A stretch of DNA of 64,000 nt from Longirhabdus pacifica (GCF_004115085.1 NZ_QXJP01000002.1:186001-250000); one strand, 5' to 3'; positions 17,785 to 27,341 are shown, counted from the first letter of the stretch. A program made the numbers and translations. Notes: a model not told the origin generated them from the sequence alone.

Positions 17785-19683
17785 ATGCGAAATAAAATAG
17801 ACCAAACTATCAATCAAATGCTTACCCAACTTGTTAACGAGCAATCAACAGATGGTACATGGAGATATTGTTTCGAACTTGGTGTCACCATGGATGCTTA
17901 TATGATTATCTTATTGCGCTCTCTGCAAATACAGGATGAGGTTACCATTCAACGTTTATGTCATCGTATTTTTTCTAAGCAACAAGCAAATGGTAGTTGG
18001 AAAGTTTTTCCTGATGAAAAAGGTGGAAACTTAGAAGCTTCAGTAGAAGCATATTATGCACTGTTATACTCTCACTATGTCAAAGCAGATGATCCACGCA
18101 TGCTACGTGCGAAACAATTCATCTTGTCCAGGGGAGGCTTAAACAAAGTTAAAAGCTTAATGACACAAATGATACTCGCTGTCACTGGACAATACTCATG
18201 GGATAGATTCCCACCTATTCCAATTGAAATGATGATTCTTCCAACCAACTCACCAATACACTTCTATGATTTTTCCGGGTATGCTAGAGTACATATCGCT
18301 TCCCTTCTTATTCTTTATACGAAAAAATTTGCTATCGTTCATCCTAGTACACCCCAAATTCAAGATATGATTGACAATGCTATAGCCACACGACCTTTCA
18401 ATACATCACAGCGAAAATCATCTACAAAATTCCCGCATGTATTGATGTCAAACATTAAAACATATATTAAACAATTATCTGTCAAGCCTGAGCAGCTTCG
18501 AAGTAAAGCCATGAAAGCTGCGGAAAGATTTTTATTAGAAAGAATTGAAGGTGACGGGACTTTATACAGCTATGCAAGCAGCACTTTTTTAATGGTTTAT
18601 GCTTTGTCTTCATTAGGATATAAAAAAGATCATTCTGTCATAAAACATGCAATACAAGGGCTTTACAGTATGGCATGCTGTGGTGATCAGACGGTAATGA
18701 TTCAAAATTCCCCTTCCACCGTATGGGACACTGCCCTGATACATTATGCGATGCAACAAGCTGGTGTACAGGAGCATCATCCAAGTTTAGAGCGTGCCAA
18801 GCATTATTTAACTTTACGCCAACATCACAAAATCAGTGACTGGGGTCGGCGATTAAAACATCCACAAGCTGGAGGTTGGGGATTTTCCGATTCAAATACC
18901 ATCAATCCCGATGTCGACACCACGACAGCCACCTTAAGAGCATTGCATGCATACTCCAGCAATGACACAGATATTAGAAAAGCCGCTCACAGAGGGTTTC
19001 AATGGATGCGATCCATGCAAAATAAAGATGGAGGATGGCCAGCGTTTGAAAAAGAAACAAATAAAAAGGTGCTGAAATGGATTCCTTTACATGGCGCACA
19101 GCATGCAGCTGTTGATTTGTCTTGCGCTGATTTAACAGGCAGAGCACTTGAATATTTAGGGAATTTTGCAGCATTAACGAATAGCGAGGATTTTGTTGCA
19201 AAAGCTGTTCGTTGGTTGTATGACCATCAAGAAATGAACGGTTCATGGTACGGTAGATGGGGCATTTGCTATATTTACGGTACATGGGCAGCACTAACAG
19301 GTTTAATGGCGGTACAAGAGAAAAAAGATCATCCCTGTGTTCAAAGAGCAGTCAACTGGCTGTTGAAAATACAACATCATGATGGGGGCTGGGGTGAATC
19401 TTGTGTCAGTGATCAGCGAGCCAAATACGTTCCTTTAGCCTACTCTACTCTTTCCCATAGTGCTTGGGCCGTCGATGCATTAATTGCCACACATGACAAG
19501 CCTATCGATGCGATAGAAAAGGGAATACAGTATCTTATCGATCATATACCACATGAGAAAAATGATATTTATCCTACAGGAGGTGCTTTACCAGGTATTT
19601 TTTATATTCGTTATTACAGTTACAATAAAATTTGGCCACTGTTAGCTTTAGCCCACTACAAGAAAAAATTTGGTGCATCATAA
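17785..19683 (+). CDS. sqhC: Squalene-hopene/sporulenol cyclase-family protein
   Basis: A 632-residue triterpene cyclase. It carries several QW-type repeats (for example QNKDGGWPAF and QHHDGGWGES) and the catalytic acid motif DVDTT at residues 376-380. The family motif is usually DxDDT; the last aspartate of DxDD is threonine here, while the middle one is kept. In Bacillus the related enzyme cyclises tetraprenyl-beta-curcumene to sporulenol, a spore lipid; in other bacteria it makes hopene. The enzyme acts at the membrane surface. A GTGAGGATGG site supports the ATG. Confidence 0.9.
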   Translation: MRNKIDQTINQMLTQLVNEQSTDGTWRYCFELGVTMDAYMIILLRSLQIQDEVTIQRLCHRIFSKQQANGSWKVFPDEKGGNLEASVEAYYALLYSHYVKADDPRMLRAKQFILSRGGLNKVKSLMTQMILAVTGQYSWDRFPPIPIEMMILPTNSPIHFYDFSGYARVHIASLLILYTKKFAIVHPSTPQIQDMIDNAIATRPFNTSQRKSSTKFPHVLMSNIKTYIKQLSVKPEQLRSKAMKAAERFLLERIEGDGTLYSYASSTFLMVYALSSLGYKKDHSVIKHAIQGLYSMACCGDQTVMIQNSPSTVWDTALIHYAMQQAGVQEHHPSLERAKHYLTLRQHHKISDWGRRLKHPQAGGWGFSDSNTINPDVDTTTATLRALHAYSSNDTDIRKAAHRGFQWMRSMQNKDGGWPAFEKETNKKVLKWIPLHGAQHAAVDLSCADLTGRALEYLGNFAALTNSEDFVAKAVRWLYDHQEMNGSWYGRWGICYIYGTWAALTGLMAVQEKKDHPCVQRAVNWLLKIQHHDGGWGESCVSDQRAKYVPLAYSTLSHSAWAVDALIATHDKPIDAIEKGIQYLIDHIPHEKNDIYPTGGALPGIFYIRYYSYNKIWPLLALAHYKKKFGAS

Positions 19684-19817
19684 ATGGTTTCTCAACATAA
19701 AGTTAACCATATATTATGATGCTCACAGCTTACAAGCTTTCATAAAATGTGTTACACTTTTTTGGGACAACCGTATTCATACTGGATTTATCAACATATG
19801 AAAGTGAGGACATCGTT

Positions 19818-21014
19818 ATGGAACGCCATGAAACATCACTGGGTCATAGGCTAGGTAGCTTATTATGGGAAAGTACGAAGTTAGGATTCACTTCATTTGG
19901 AGGCCCCATTGCCCACTTAGCTTTTTTTAGAGAAAGCTATGTACATAGAAAAAAATGGTTAGATGAGAAATCTTATGCTGACACGATTGCACTAGCACAA
20001 TTTTTACCTGGCCCCTCAAGTAGCCAAGTCGGTATCGCCATCGGCATGATGCGTGGAGGATGGCTTGGAGGCATCATATCTTGGATTGGGTTCACCCTCC
20101 CTTCTATTTTGTTACTCGTCCTGTTCGCATATTTAACAAATTTTTATGATGTGCAGCAAGCAGGCTGGTTGTCTGGTTTAAAAATTGCAGCGGTGGCGGT
20201 CGTCATTCAAGCGATTATCGGTATGAGTAAAAATTTAACACCGGACAAGCCACGTATTGCCATAGCGATGATTACGGCTAGCTTTGTTCTTATTTCACCT
20301 ACAGTATCGATACAATTATTACTTATTTTGTTAGCAGCTATCATCGGTTATTTCACTTTTAAAAACAAAGTAAAAGAACCCGCACATTCAACAGATATAC
20401 CATTCTCTGTTAACAAAATAGCAGGTGTCATTGCGCTAATATTATTTTTTGCTTTATTATTGGTTCTCCCGATACTAAGCCGCACTTTTCCAAACTTTTA
20501 TTTACAACTATTTGATACATTTTATCGTGTAGGATCTATCGTGTTTGGCGGCGGTCACGTGGTATTACCTTTATTGGAAAGGGAAGTGGTTCCTTCTGGT
20601 TGGATTACGGAAGAAGCTTTTCTTGCTGGATATGGAGCAGCGCAAGCAATACCAGGACCATTATTCACGTTTGCCAGTTATTTAGGTATGGTCATTAGTG
20701 GATGGAAAGGTGCTGTTATTGCTACGGTAGCTATTTTCCTCCCTTCTTTCTTACTTATTATTGGCTTGCTGCCATTTTGGAACAGTGTAAGAAAACGCAA
20801 AAACGTGCAAGCAGCTTTAATGGGTGTGAATGCAGCAGTAGTAGGTATTTTGTTGGCAGCATTATACGATCCCATTTGGACGACTTCCATCAACGATGCA
20901 AAAGATTTTGTACTGGCTCTATTCACTTTTGCTTTGCTGATGGTATGGAAATTTCCAGCATGGTTTGTTGTTGCTTTTGCAGCGGCTGGCGGTGCACTCA
21001 TGTCCTATATATAA
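19818..21014 (+). CDS. chrA: Chromate transporter, ChrA family (long form)
   Basis: A 398-residue membrane protein with two homologous halves. Each carries the family signature: FTSFGGPIAHLAFFR at about residue 26 and GSIVFGGGHVVLPLLERE near residue 238, each followed by a QFLPGP- or QAIPGP-type loop. These are expected of the fused CHR family, which exports chromate. The ATG at 19818 follows GTGAGGA. A strong terminator follows the gene. Confidence 0.9.
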   Translation: MERHETSLGHRLGSLLWESTKLGFTSFGGPIAHLAFFRESYVHRKKWLDEKSYADTIALAQFLPGPSSSQVGIAIGMMRGGWLGGIISWIGFTLPSILLLVLFAYLTNFYDVQQAGWLSGLKIAAVAVVIQAIIGMSKNLTPDKPRIAIAMITASFVLISPTVSIQLLLILLAAIIGYFTFKNKVKEPAHSTDIPFSVNKIAGVIALILFFALLLVLPILSRTFPNFYLQLFDTFYRVGSIVFGGGHVVLPLLEREVVPSGWITEEAFLAGYGAAQAIPGPLFTFASYLGMVISGWKGAVIATVAIFLPSFLLIIGLLPFWNSVRKRKNVQAALMGVNAAVVGILLAALYDPIWTTSINDAKDFVLALFTFALLMVWKFPAWFVVAFAAAGGALMSYI

Positions 21015-21019
21015 ATATA

Positions 21020-21066
21020 AAAACGCCCTTAAAAGTTAGTTTTGTTACTCTAACTTTTAGGGGCTG
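21020..21066. terminator. Bidirectional terminator between convergent genes
   Basis: A 15-base stem (GCCCTTAAAAGTTAG with CTAACTTTTAGGGGC) lies between chrA and the glucan enzyme gene. On the - strand it is followed by a run of five T residues. Confidence 0.85.
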
Positions 21067-21119
21067 TATTGTATCCACCTACAATTCAGGTTGTTGTCTT
21101 TGACAGCTAAATTTTACAC

Positions 21120-23927
21120 TTAGTTCGCTATGTCCACACCATCATCATTTGTGTGGAATGTATTTTGTTTTTGTTTCTCTGTCACATCACTGTATACCTC
21201 TAGCGTTTTATGGGCAATGTGATCCCATCTGTAGTCACTTTTCACTTTTTCATATGCTGCATGGGCTAGAGCATCCCTCCATGCGTGATGTTGTAACATA
21301 TGAATAATACTAGAAGCTAGCGCTTTTATATCGTGCGATGGCACTTTTACTCCTGTTTGATCATGTTCTACGAGCTCACTTAATCCCCCTACATCAGAAA
21401 CGATAACAGGAACATTAGCAGCCATGGACTCTAGTGCAACAATACCAAATGGTTCATAGAGACTTGGAAAAACGCTGATGGTGGCCTTGCGAAATAAATG
21501 GTAACGATCTTCTTCATCGGCAAAACCAAAAAACTTCACTCTGTCATGTAACCCTGCCGATTGTACTTGCTGATGTAAATGTTCTTCCATGGGTCCCGTT
21601 CCAGCTATCATGAATTTTGCATTGGGAACGTGTGCTAATATGTCCGGCACACTTTGTAACAGAATATGCACTCCCTTTTCCCTTACCAATCTTCCAATAA
21701 AGAAAACAATGGGATCATCGCTCCAATCTTCCATATACGTTTTGTTAGAATCGACATGGTGCTCAACATTAATGCCATTAGGTATAGTCCTAATTTTACT
21801 CTCATGAATGCCGTAAACATGTTTAATTTCTTCGTACATTGATTTGCTACAGCAAATGACTTTTTGTGATTGTCTCATTAGCTTACTCTCTTGAGCAAAT
21901 ATTTTCTCCTGTAAACTTGTGAAAATGCCTTGATTCCTCCCATGTTCTGTAGCATGTATTGTACAAACTAATGGAATTTTCAATTCTTCTTGCAGCTGCG
22001 TCGCAGCATAAGAAACTAGCCAGTCGTGACCATGAATCATATCAAAAGTAAATCCATAAGAGAAGAGCTCCATCGCTTTATCATACATTGCAATGTTCAA
22101 CTGAAATACCCAATCTATAAATTCATGATCATCGGATTGCAAAGGTAAACAGCGATGTACGTGTACACCATGTACCCATTCATAAGCCTCGCTATCTTGA
22201 CTATGACAGGTGACAACATGAACCTCTACATCTTTGTTTGCCAATTGGCGGGTAAGCTCATAAACATGCGCGGATATGCCACCGATGACAAGTGGTGGAA
22301 ATTCCCAAGAAAGTACAATGACTCTAGATTTCTTATCGTTTACCTTTCTCATCTCTCCCATTGTTTGAAAGTGAGAAAGATTAACTTTTATTGCAATTCG
22401 ATCTAGAGACTCTATTTCTTGCAGTATGACTGCATCTATTTGTTGACTTGCTAATTGATCCACTAAATAATAAAATCGTTCTGAATGCAAATTCATTCTT
22501 CTCATGGCATATTCTACCGTCGTTTCATTATCCAAAATAAAAGCCCAGTCGCTACTTTGTAATAAAAATAATTCGCGAGCACATTGTTCCAACACTCGTT
22601 TTTCCAAGTCAGTAGGGTGTATATAATGGTTTACTAACTCCATCATTTTATATTCCATGTCATGCAATTTGGGATAAATAAAACAGTTTTTATGGTTCAG
22701 CCAAACTTCACCATGTCCATTTCTTCCCCAAGTTGAAAACGTTAATTCGGTTCTGTTTTTTGTAATGTGATGTTCTAAATAACGGGAAGGAGAAGACATT
22801 TGTACCGATGGATGTGTTGCAATATTCCTACATAATTGCTCAATCCACTGGGGACCTTCATACCACCAATGACCGAACAATTCAGCGTCAAACGCAGCCG
22901 TAATGAGTGGAGTTGCTACATCTTTGTCGTTATGCTCGTACTGTGCCAGCAAGTGAGTATAGTGTTCTGCATGCTGCATTATTTTTTGTTTGGCTATCAC
23001 AGGATTGTACCAATCCTTATGTTCTTTTCCAGTAATCCGATGATACTTCAACCCTGTATTCAAGCGAATGCCAGATGGGTGAAGAAATGGCTTGATGTAA
23101 TTTTCTTCTGCATCAAAACCAAGATCACGATAATATTCACGATAATCTGCATCGCCAGGATATCCTTCTAATAGACTCCACACTTGCCTGCATAGTTTAT
23201 CATCTCGAATGAGAGAAACAATGCCTTTTGGTGTGACAACAGGAGATACGTAAGAGGATGCTTTTTCTTTTTCGTTTTCGTTTTGATAGATGCTATGACT
23301 GTCTGTATACATATATTGAATGCCGACCTCGAGTAACAACTCTTCCAATGCTTGTTCATAGGCGCATTCTGGCAGCCATATGCCTTTCGGTCTAGAACCA
23401 AATGCTTCTACAAACTCGTCAATACCATGTTGAATTTGTGCTCTCTTGCCTTCTTTTGAATGAATGTATGGCAGAAAAGCGTGCGTAATAGAGGTCGTAA
23501 TGAGCTCTAGATGACCAAGCTTTTCAAAGGAATGAAATGCCGCTAACAAGTCACGGTTCCATTTTGTACAATACGAGACTTTTAACTGTTTGAAATGTTC
23601 GTAGTAATGCATGATTAACGAGGGAGGAGCTTTTGTATTTCCGTACACTTCCAATTCCCTTTCCACAAGTTTAATGGTTTGATCTAAATACTGTATATAT
23701 CTTTCTTGTAATTCTTTCATTTTCAACATCGTGATTAGTGGCGGAGAAATAGATAACGAAATTTGAAAAGGAATCTCATCGATCACTAATCTTTCAAATG
23801 TATCTAATAACGGCAAATAACATTCTGTTATGGCTTCAAACAACCATCTCTCTTCTATTGCTTTTTCATTTTGTCCATGAAAAACATAAGGCAAGTGGGC
23901 ATGTAACATCAAATTAAAGGTTTTCAT
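21120..23927 (-). CDS. GH57 branching-type glucan enzyme fused to GT4 glycosyltransferase
   Basis: A 935-residue two-domain protein. Residues 1-420 are a GH57 module: HAHLPYV near residue 10, WLPEC with the likely nucleophile Glu at about 187, AFDAELFGHWWYEGP with the likely acid Asp at about 347, and STWGRNGHGEVW. Residues ~535-920 are a GT-B fold GT4 module: SWEFPPLVIGGISAH at its start, FIGRLVREKG, and the donor-binding motif EPFGIVALES near the end. The family link is alpha-1,4-glucan chain synthesis and branching from a nucleotide sugar. A DUF4912 gene lies directly upstream. The ATG at 23927 or the TTG just before it is the start. Confidence 0.88.
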   Translation of the reverse strand: MKTFNLMLHAHLPYVFHGQNEKAIEERWLFEAITECYLPLLDTFERLVIDEIPFQISLSISPPLITMLKMKELQERYIQYLDQTIKLVERELEVYGNTKAPPSLIMHYYEHFKQLKVSYCTKWNRDLLAAFHSFEKLGHLELITTSITHAFLPYIHSKEGKRAQIQHGIDEFVEAFGSRPKGIWLPECAYEQALEELLLEVGIQYMYTDSHSIYQNENEKEKASSYVSPVVTPKGIVSLIRDDKLCRQVWSLLEGYPGDADYREYYRDLGFDAEENYIKPFLHPSGIRLNTGLKYHRITGKEHKDWYNPVIAKQKIMQHAEHYTHLLAQYEHNDKDVATPLITAAFDAELFGHWWYEGPQWIEQLCRNIATHPSVQMSSPSRYLEHHITKNRTELTFSTWGRNGHGEVWLNHKNCFIYPKLHDMEYKMMELVNHYIHPTDLEKRVLEQCARELFLLQSSDWAFILDNETTVEYAMRRMNLHSERFYYLVDQLASQQIDAVILQEIESLDRIAIKVNLSHFQTMGEMRKVNDKKSRVIVLSWEFPPLVIGGISAHVYELTRQLANKDVEVHVVTCHSQDSEAYEWVHGVHVHRCLPLQSDDHEFIDWVFQLNIAMYDKAMELFSYGFTFDMIHGHDWLVSYAATQLQEELKIPLVCTIHATEHGRNQGIFTSLQEKIFAQESKLMRQSQKVICCSKSMYEEIKHVYGIHESKIRTIPNGINVEHHVDSNKTYMEDWSDDPIVFFIGRLVREKGVHILLQSVPDILAHVPNAKFMIAGTGPMEEHLHQQVQSAGLHDRVKFFGFADEEDRYHLFRKATISVFPSLYEPFGIVALESMAANVPVIVSDVGGLSELVEHDQTGVKVPSHDIKALASSIIHMLQHHAWRDALAHAAYEKVKSDYRWDHIAHKTLEVYSDVTEKQKQNTFHTNDDGVDIAN

Positions 23928-24057
23928 CAATATCTATGTTCCACTCCTTCTATATAAAATAAAGAACCTGATTGCCCTGAGTAGTAGGTTATATATATTT
24001 AACTTTCATATCTTTATGAAAATATGACTTGAACCTCTTTTATTCTTATTTTGTTAT

Positions 24058-24528
24058 TTATTTCGTCAGGTTGTATCCTGTAAATTTACGGAACCAACTT
24101 GCGTTTCTTCTGTAATCCCTCCATATTGGCTGCTTATATAGCACATTGCTAGGGTAAGCTTTTGCAGGTGCTCCTTTTCTTCTTCGTATACTATTAGAGG
24201 GTAATGTAACGACATTAGATCGCAATAACGTAAAGATTTTTTCATCAGTACATTTATCAATTCCAAAATCAATATAATAAAATTGATCCGGAACCAGATT
24301 AAAAATAAAAAAATGATCATCTTCTTTCTGAATGTTCATATCCCAATGTTGCAGCTTTCCATTTGCTACATTGGCATCTTCACTTTTGTACAATCTGAGT
24401 TTAAAATCTAGTTCATTCCAGTTGGATTGAAAATATTGTCCCATCCACTTTTTTGTTTTTTCTTCTACCTCCCAGTACGTGAAAAGACATGCACTGTCTC
24501 TAGGCATCAACACCATACGATTACTCAT
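24058..24528 (-). CDS. DUF4912-domain protein
   Basis: A 156-residue protein beginning MSNRMVLMPRDSACLFTYWEV, the usual DUF4912 opening (a conserved aromatic YWEV motif). A basic tail ends in NASWFRKFTGYNLTK. In many bacteria DUF4912 genes lie next to GH57 genes, as here, where the GH57-GT4 gene begins 130 bases downstream. It may help bind or organise the polysaccharide, but no activity is known. The ATG at 24528 follows GAGGGG. Confidence 0.82.
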   Translation of the reverse strand: MSNRMVLMPRDSACLFTYWEVEEKTKKWMGQYFQSNWNELDFKLRLYKSEDANVANGKLQHWDMNIQKEDDHFFIFNLVPDQFYYIDFGIDKCTDEKIFTLLRSNVVTLPSNSIRRRKGAPAKAYPSNVLYKQPIWRDYRRNASWFRKFTGYNLTK

Positions 24529-24604
24529 GTAGCATGTTCCCCTCTCCAAATATGAAATTATAATATTGTATGAGCAAAAAGAATGCGATATACGCTTACA
24601 AACA

Positions 24605-24636
24605 CAAAAAAACCTTTCAATACCATTGAAAGGTTA
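24605..24636 (-). terminator. Intrinsic terminator of galE
   Basis: On the - strand AACCTTTCAA pairs with TTGAAAGGTT across a five-base loop and is followed by seven T residues. It separates galE from the DUF4912 gene. Confidence 0.85.
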
Positions 24637-24711
24637 AGTAAAAATATGAAATTAAATCGTTACCAAGTTATGAGACGACACTTGATTCATACCGTTTTTC
24701 TAACGTAATAG

Positions 24712-25719
24712 TTAAGCATGAGTTGAAAACGCTGGACTGCGATATCCTTCTGGATGTTGCTTGTGCCAATTCCAAGCTGTGGTAATGATACTTTCGATAT
24801 CACCATATTCTGTCTTCCATTGCAATTTGTTTTTAATGCTATCAGATGATGCCACCAAAATGGCTGGATCGCCTTCCCTACGAGCATCTATTGTGTATGG
24901 AATAGGCTTACCCGTTACTTTTCTCGCCGTATCGATAATCTGCTTTACTGAAAAACCTTTTTCATTCCCCAGATTGAAAATACAACTTTCTTTCTTTTCC
25001 ATCACATGGCGAAGAGAAAGGATATGTGCACGAACTAAATCTGTGACATGAATGTAATCTCGAATACACGTCCCATCTGGCGTATCATAATCATCACCAT
25101 AAACAGAAACTTGTTCCCGTTGACCTAACGCACATTGAAGTACAATAGGAATTAAATGTGTCTCATGTCTATGATCTTCACCGATCGTTCCAGAAACATG
25201 CGCACCAGCAACGTTGAAATATCGCAAAATGACATGATGTATACCGTAAGCCTGTTCTGACCATTTCAACATGCGCTCCACAGCTAACTTCGTTTCTCCA
25301 TATGGATTAGTCGGAAGGGTGAAATCGCTTTCTTTTATCGGAATGTTATCAGGTTGACCGTACACTGCAGCCGTGGAGGAGAACACAATATGTTTAACGT
25401 CATGCTCTGCCATCACTTCTAGAAGATTCATCGTACCATAAACATTATTATTATAATATTTTAAAGGGTGTTGAACACTTTCCCCTACTAAGGAATCTGC
25501 TGCAAAATGTATGACTGCATTAATATTGTACTTTTTGAAAACATCACGTAAAAAGTCTTTATGACGTAAATCGCCCTGTTCACAAATTGCTGCTTTATTT
25601 ATTGCCTGATGATGTCCTGTTTGGAAATTATCTATAACAACAACTTCTTCTCCTTGTTCAATCAACTCTAATACAGCATGGCTACCAATATAACCTGCTC
25701 CGCCACATACTAATATCAT
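24712..25719 (-). CDS. galE: UDP-glucose 4-epimerase
   Basis: A 335-residue extended SDR epimerase. Its NAD-binding motif GGAGYIGSH is at residues 6-14. The catalytic YxxxK is in NPYGETKLAVE, with the serine-threonine-rich SSTAAVYG before it. It interconverts UDP-glucose and UDP-galactose in the cytosol. An AGGGAG site precedes the ATG, and its own terminator makes it a separate unit from the glucan genes downstream, though the shared sugar-nucleotide theme is suggestive. Confidence 0.93.
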   Translation of the reverse strand: MILVCGGAGYIGSHAVLELIEQGEEVVVIDNFQTGHHQAINKAAICEQGDLRHKDFLRDVFKKYNINAVIHFAADSLVGESVQHPLKYYNNNVYGTMNLLEVMAEHDVKHIVFSSTAAVYGQPDNIPIKESDFTLPTNPYGETKLAVERMLKWSEQAYGIHHVILRYFNVAGAHVSGTIGEDHRHETHLIPIVLQCALGQREQVSVYGDDYDTPDGTCIRDYIHVTDLVRAHILSLRHVMEKKESCIFNLGNEKGFSVKQIIDTARKVTGKPIPYTIDARREGDPAILVASSDSIKNKLQWKTEYGDIESIITTAWNWHKQHPEGYRSPAFSTHA

Positions 25720-25875
25720 GATTACAAGCTCCCTTCTCCTATCAAAAACCGATGACTATTTTTTTAGTAAAATACTTCATAAGTATACCACATCATTCAT
25801 AAAGTAAATGTAGCTGCTTCTTATTTTTCATGGGAATCACATATTCATGACATACTTTTCACGAGAATTACACAT

Positions 25876-26340
25876 TCATGAAGATTCAATTAACTCTTCA
25901 ATCATTTTGTTGTTATAGATTACATATTGCAAGCACGATTTACATATGGCTTCAGCTAAATCCGTATAAATAGGTATTATTTCAATATGCGTACTTTTGA
26001 CTTCATCGTTGGGTACTTTCTGATCTGCAAGTTGCACGCTATACTTTCCATCTTTTTTCGTCATATTCCAATCGGGGTATAGATCTAGTAATTGAAACGC
26101 ACTAAAAATAACCGTGGAATAATTAGGAACTCGCTCTAATTCATGCTGTTGGTTAACGGCATATATTGGATTTTTTCTATACCAGTAATCTTCAATATTA
26201 TCTATTGTTATTTTTTCAACCACATACTTCATGACATACGTAGCAATAAGTACATCTAATTTACGGCCGGGTTCCATGGCATGCAGACGGTGCAATTGCT
26301 TTTCTTTAAGCTGTCTACGAATATGTTCTACGCTGTTCAT
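25876..26340 (-). CDS. Phage-type ABA-sandwich domain protein (BC1872-like)
   Basis: A 154-residue protein with the pattern MEPGRKLDVLIATYVM near residue 23 and VPNYSTVIFSAFQLLD near residue 75. This resembles the ABA-sandwich proteins found in phage and prophage genomes (BC1872 family). It is likely cytosolic; its role is unknown. The second ATG, seven bases after GGGGG, is the better start. A phage-related holin-like toxin lies 230 bases downstream in + coordinates, which fits a small prophage remnant. Confidence 0.6.
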   Translation of the reverse strand: MNSVEHIRRQLKEKQLHRLHAMEPGRKLDVLIATYVMKYVVEKITIDNIEDYWYRKNPIYAVNQQHELERVPNYSTVIFSAFQLLDLYPDWNMTKKDGKYSVQLADQKVPNDEVKSTHIEIIPIYTDLAEAICKSCLQYVIYNNKMIEELIESS

Positions 26341-26414
26341 CATTGAACCCCCTTTCCATAAAAGTTAATTATTTCAGATAAACTAATAATTTCAAATAAT
26401 GTGAATGAAATCAT

Positions 26415-26442
26415 TTGAACTTTTACTTTTTTGTGGTAAAAT
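26415..26442 (+). promoter_or_regulatory. Promoter of the antitoxin RNA
   Basis: TTGAAC at 26415-26420 and TAAAAT at 26437-26442 with a 16-base spacer would start a + strand transcript near 26449, directed across the toxin's 3' end. Confidence 0.6.
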
Positions 26443-26448
26443 AGGATT

Positions 26449-26586
26449 TGTGATTAAAGAAGACCGCAGTTCACTCGCCATGAAACTGCGGTCCCAATCC
26501 TAAGATGGCCTTATGGCGATCAGCGGAACCGTATGAAGTAGTCCTCTTCCAACTATCGCTTATATGAGGGCTACTTCTTCTTCAAA
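26449..26586 (+). ncRNA. Antisense RNA antitoxin (RatA/SR-type)
   Basis: An antisense transcript of about 135 bases can be inferred between a promoter at 26415-26442 and a + strand terminator: GAAGTAGTCCTC pairs with GAGGGCTACTTC at 26566-26577, then TTCTTC. It would cover the complete 3' untranslated region and last codons of the toxin mRNA. That is the layout of txpA/RatA and bsrG/SR4 type I systems, in which the RNA blocks translation and promotes decay. Confidence 0.65.
26455..26493 (-). terminator. Terminator of the toxin mRNA
   Basis: GACCGCAGTT and AACTGCGGTC form a perfect ten-base stem around a 12-base loop. On the - strand TTCTTT follows. It lies about 80 bases beyond the toxin stop. 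Confidence 0.75.
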
Positions 26587-26657
26587 TAAGTCAACATTGA
26601 AATAATAAACATCCCAAACATAACCATCAATTGTATAGAGTCTTTCACTTCCATCAT
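26571..26657 (-). CDS. Holin-like type I toxin peptide, 28 residues
   Basis: A 28-codon frame with an excellent AAGGAGGT site seven bases before the ATG. The product has a short charged start, one hydrophobic helix (LMVMFGMFIISMLTYL) and a KKK end, the hallmark of holin-like toxins of the TxpA/BsrG/Hol-Tox type. Such peptides damage the membrane when expressed. A TGGTATAAT extended -10 element (26724-26729) can drive it. The convergent antisense RNA supports the assignment. Confidence 0.8.
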   Translation of the reverse strand: MMEVKDSIQLMVMFGMFIISMLTYLKKK

Positions 26658-26723
26658 AGCAACCACCTCCTTATAGAGAGATTGCTGATCGTCCATATAT
26701 AGGCATTTATCTATAATAACTTG

Positions 26724-26732
26724 ATTATACCA
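26724..26732 (-). promoter_or_regulatory. Extended -10 promoter of the toxin gene
   Basis: On the - strand TGGTATAAT forms an extended -10 element about 65 bases before the toxin ribosome site. The -35 region is weak. Confidence 0.5.
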
Positions 26733-26855
26733 TAAAAAGGCATTATTAGAATGGAATACTATTTATTTTTTTAAGATTTATTATGCATAATACTTTGTAT
26801 TTAAGCATAAACTGGTTAAGTTGGTTGTCTATCAACACCTAAATTGTAAGGGTTT

Positions 26856-27341
26856 TTATTTTCTTTCATACTTGAAAAAAGTATAATTATACATATTCTT
26901 CTCGTCCACTACCCCGCTGTGAGCCTCTATTTCCACCCAATTTTTCTCATCGTATTTCGGAAAAAAAGCATCTCCTTCAAACTCATGTTCTATTTTAGTA
27001 ATATACATTTTATTAGCATAAGGTAAAAAAGATTCATACAAAATTGCACCACCGATAACAAACACTTCTTCTTTCGTGTCCCCGTACTTTTTCACCAACT
27101 CATCTACACTATGTACGACCGTGCAATGTTCTGCCTCATAGTTTTTGTCTCGTGTAACCACAATGTTCAACCTGCCAGGCAGTGCTTTGCCAATAGACTC
27201 AAAGGTTTTCCTTCCCATAATGATAGGATGATGCATGGTCGTTTTTTTGAAAAAAGCAAGGTCAGCAGGTAAATGCCATGGCAATTGATTGTTATTACCA
27301 ATGACACGATTCTCTCCCATGGCGAAAATAAGTGAAATCAT
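26856..27341 (-). CDS. folA: Dihydrofolate reductase
   Basis: A 161-residue enzyme that reduces dihydrofolate to tetrahydrofolate with NADPH. Motifs: [27 protein letters not shown] at the N terminus with the catalytic Asp in [17 protein letters not shown] near residue 43, and VIGGAILYE near 96. Its ATG overlaps the thyA stop (ATGA), so the two are translationally coupled and work together in the thymidylate cycle. Confidence 0.96.
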   Translation of the reverse strand: MISLIFAMGENRVIGNNNQLPWHLPADLAFFKKTTMHHPIIMGRKTFESIGKALPGRLNIVVTRDKNYEAEHCTVVHSVDELVKKYGDTKEEVFVIGGAILYESFLPYANKMYITKIEHEFEGDAFFPKYDEKNWVEIEAHSGVVDEKNMYNYTFFKYERK

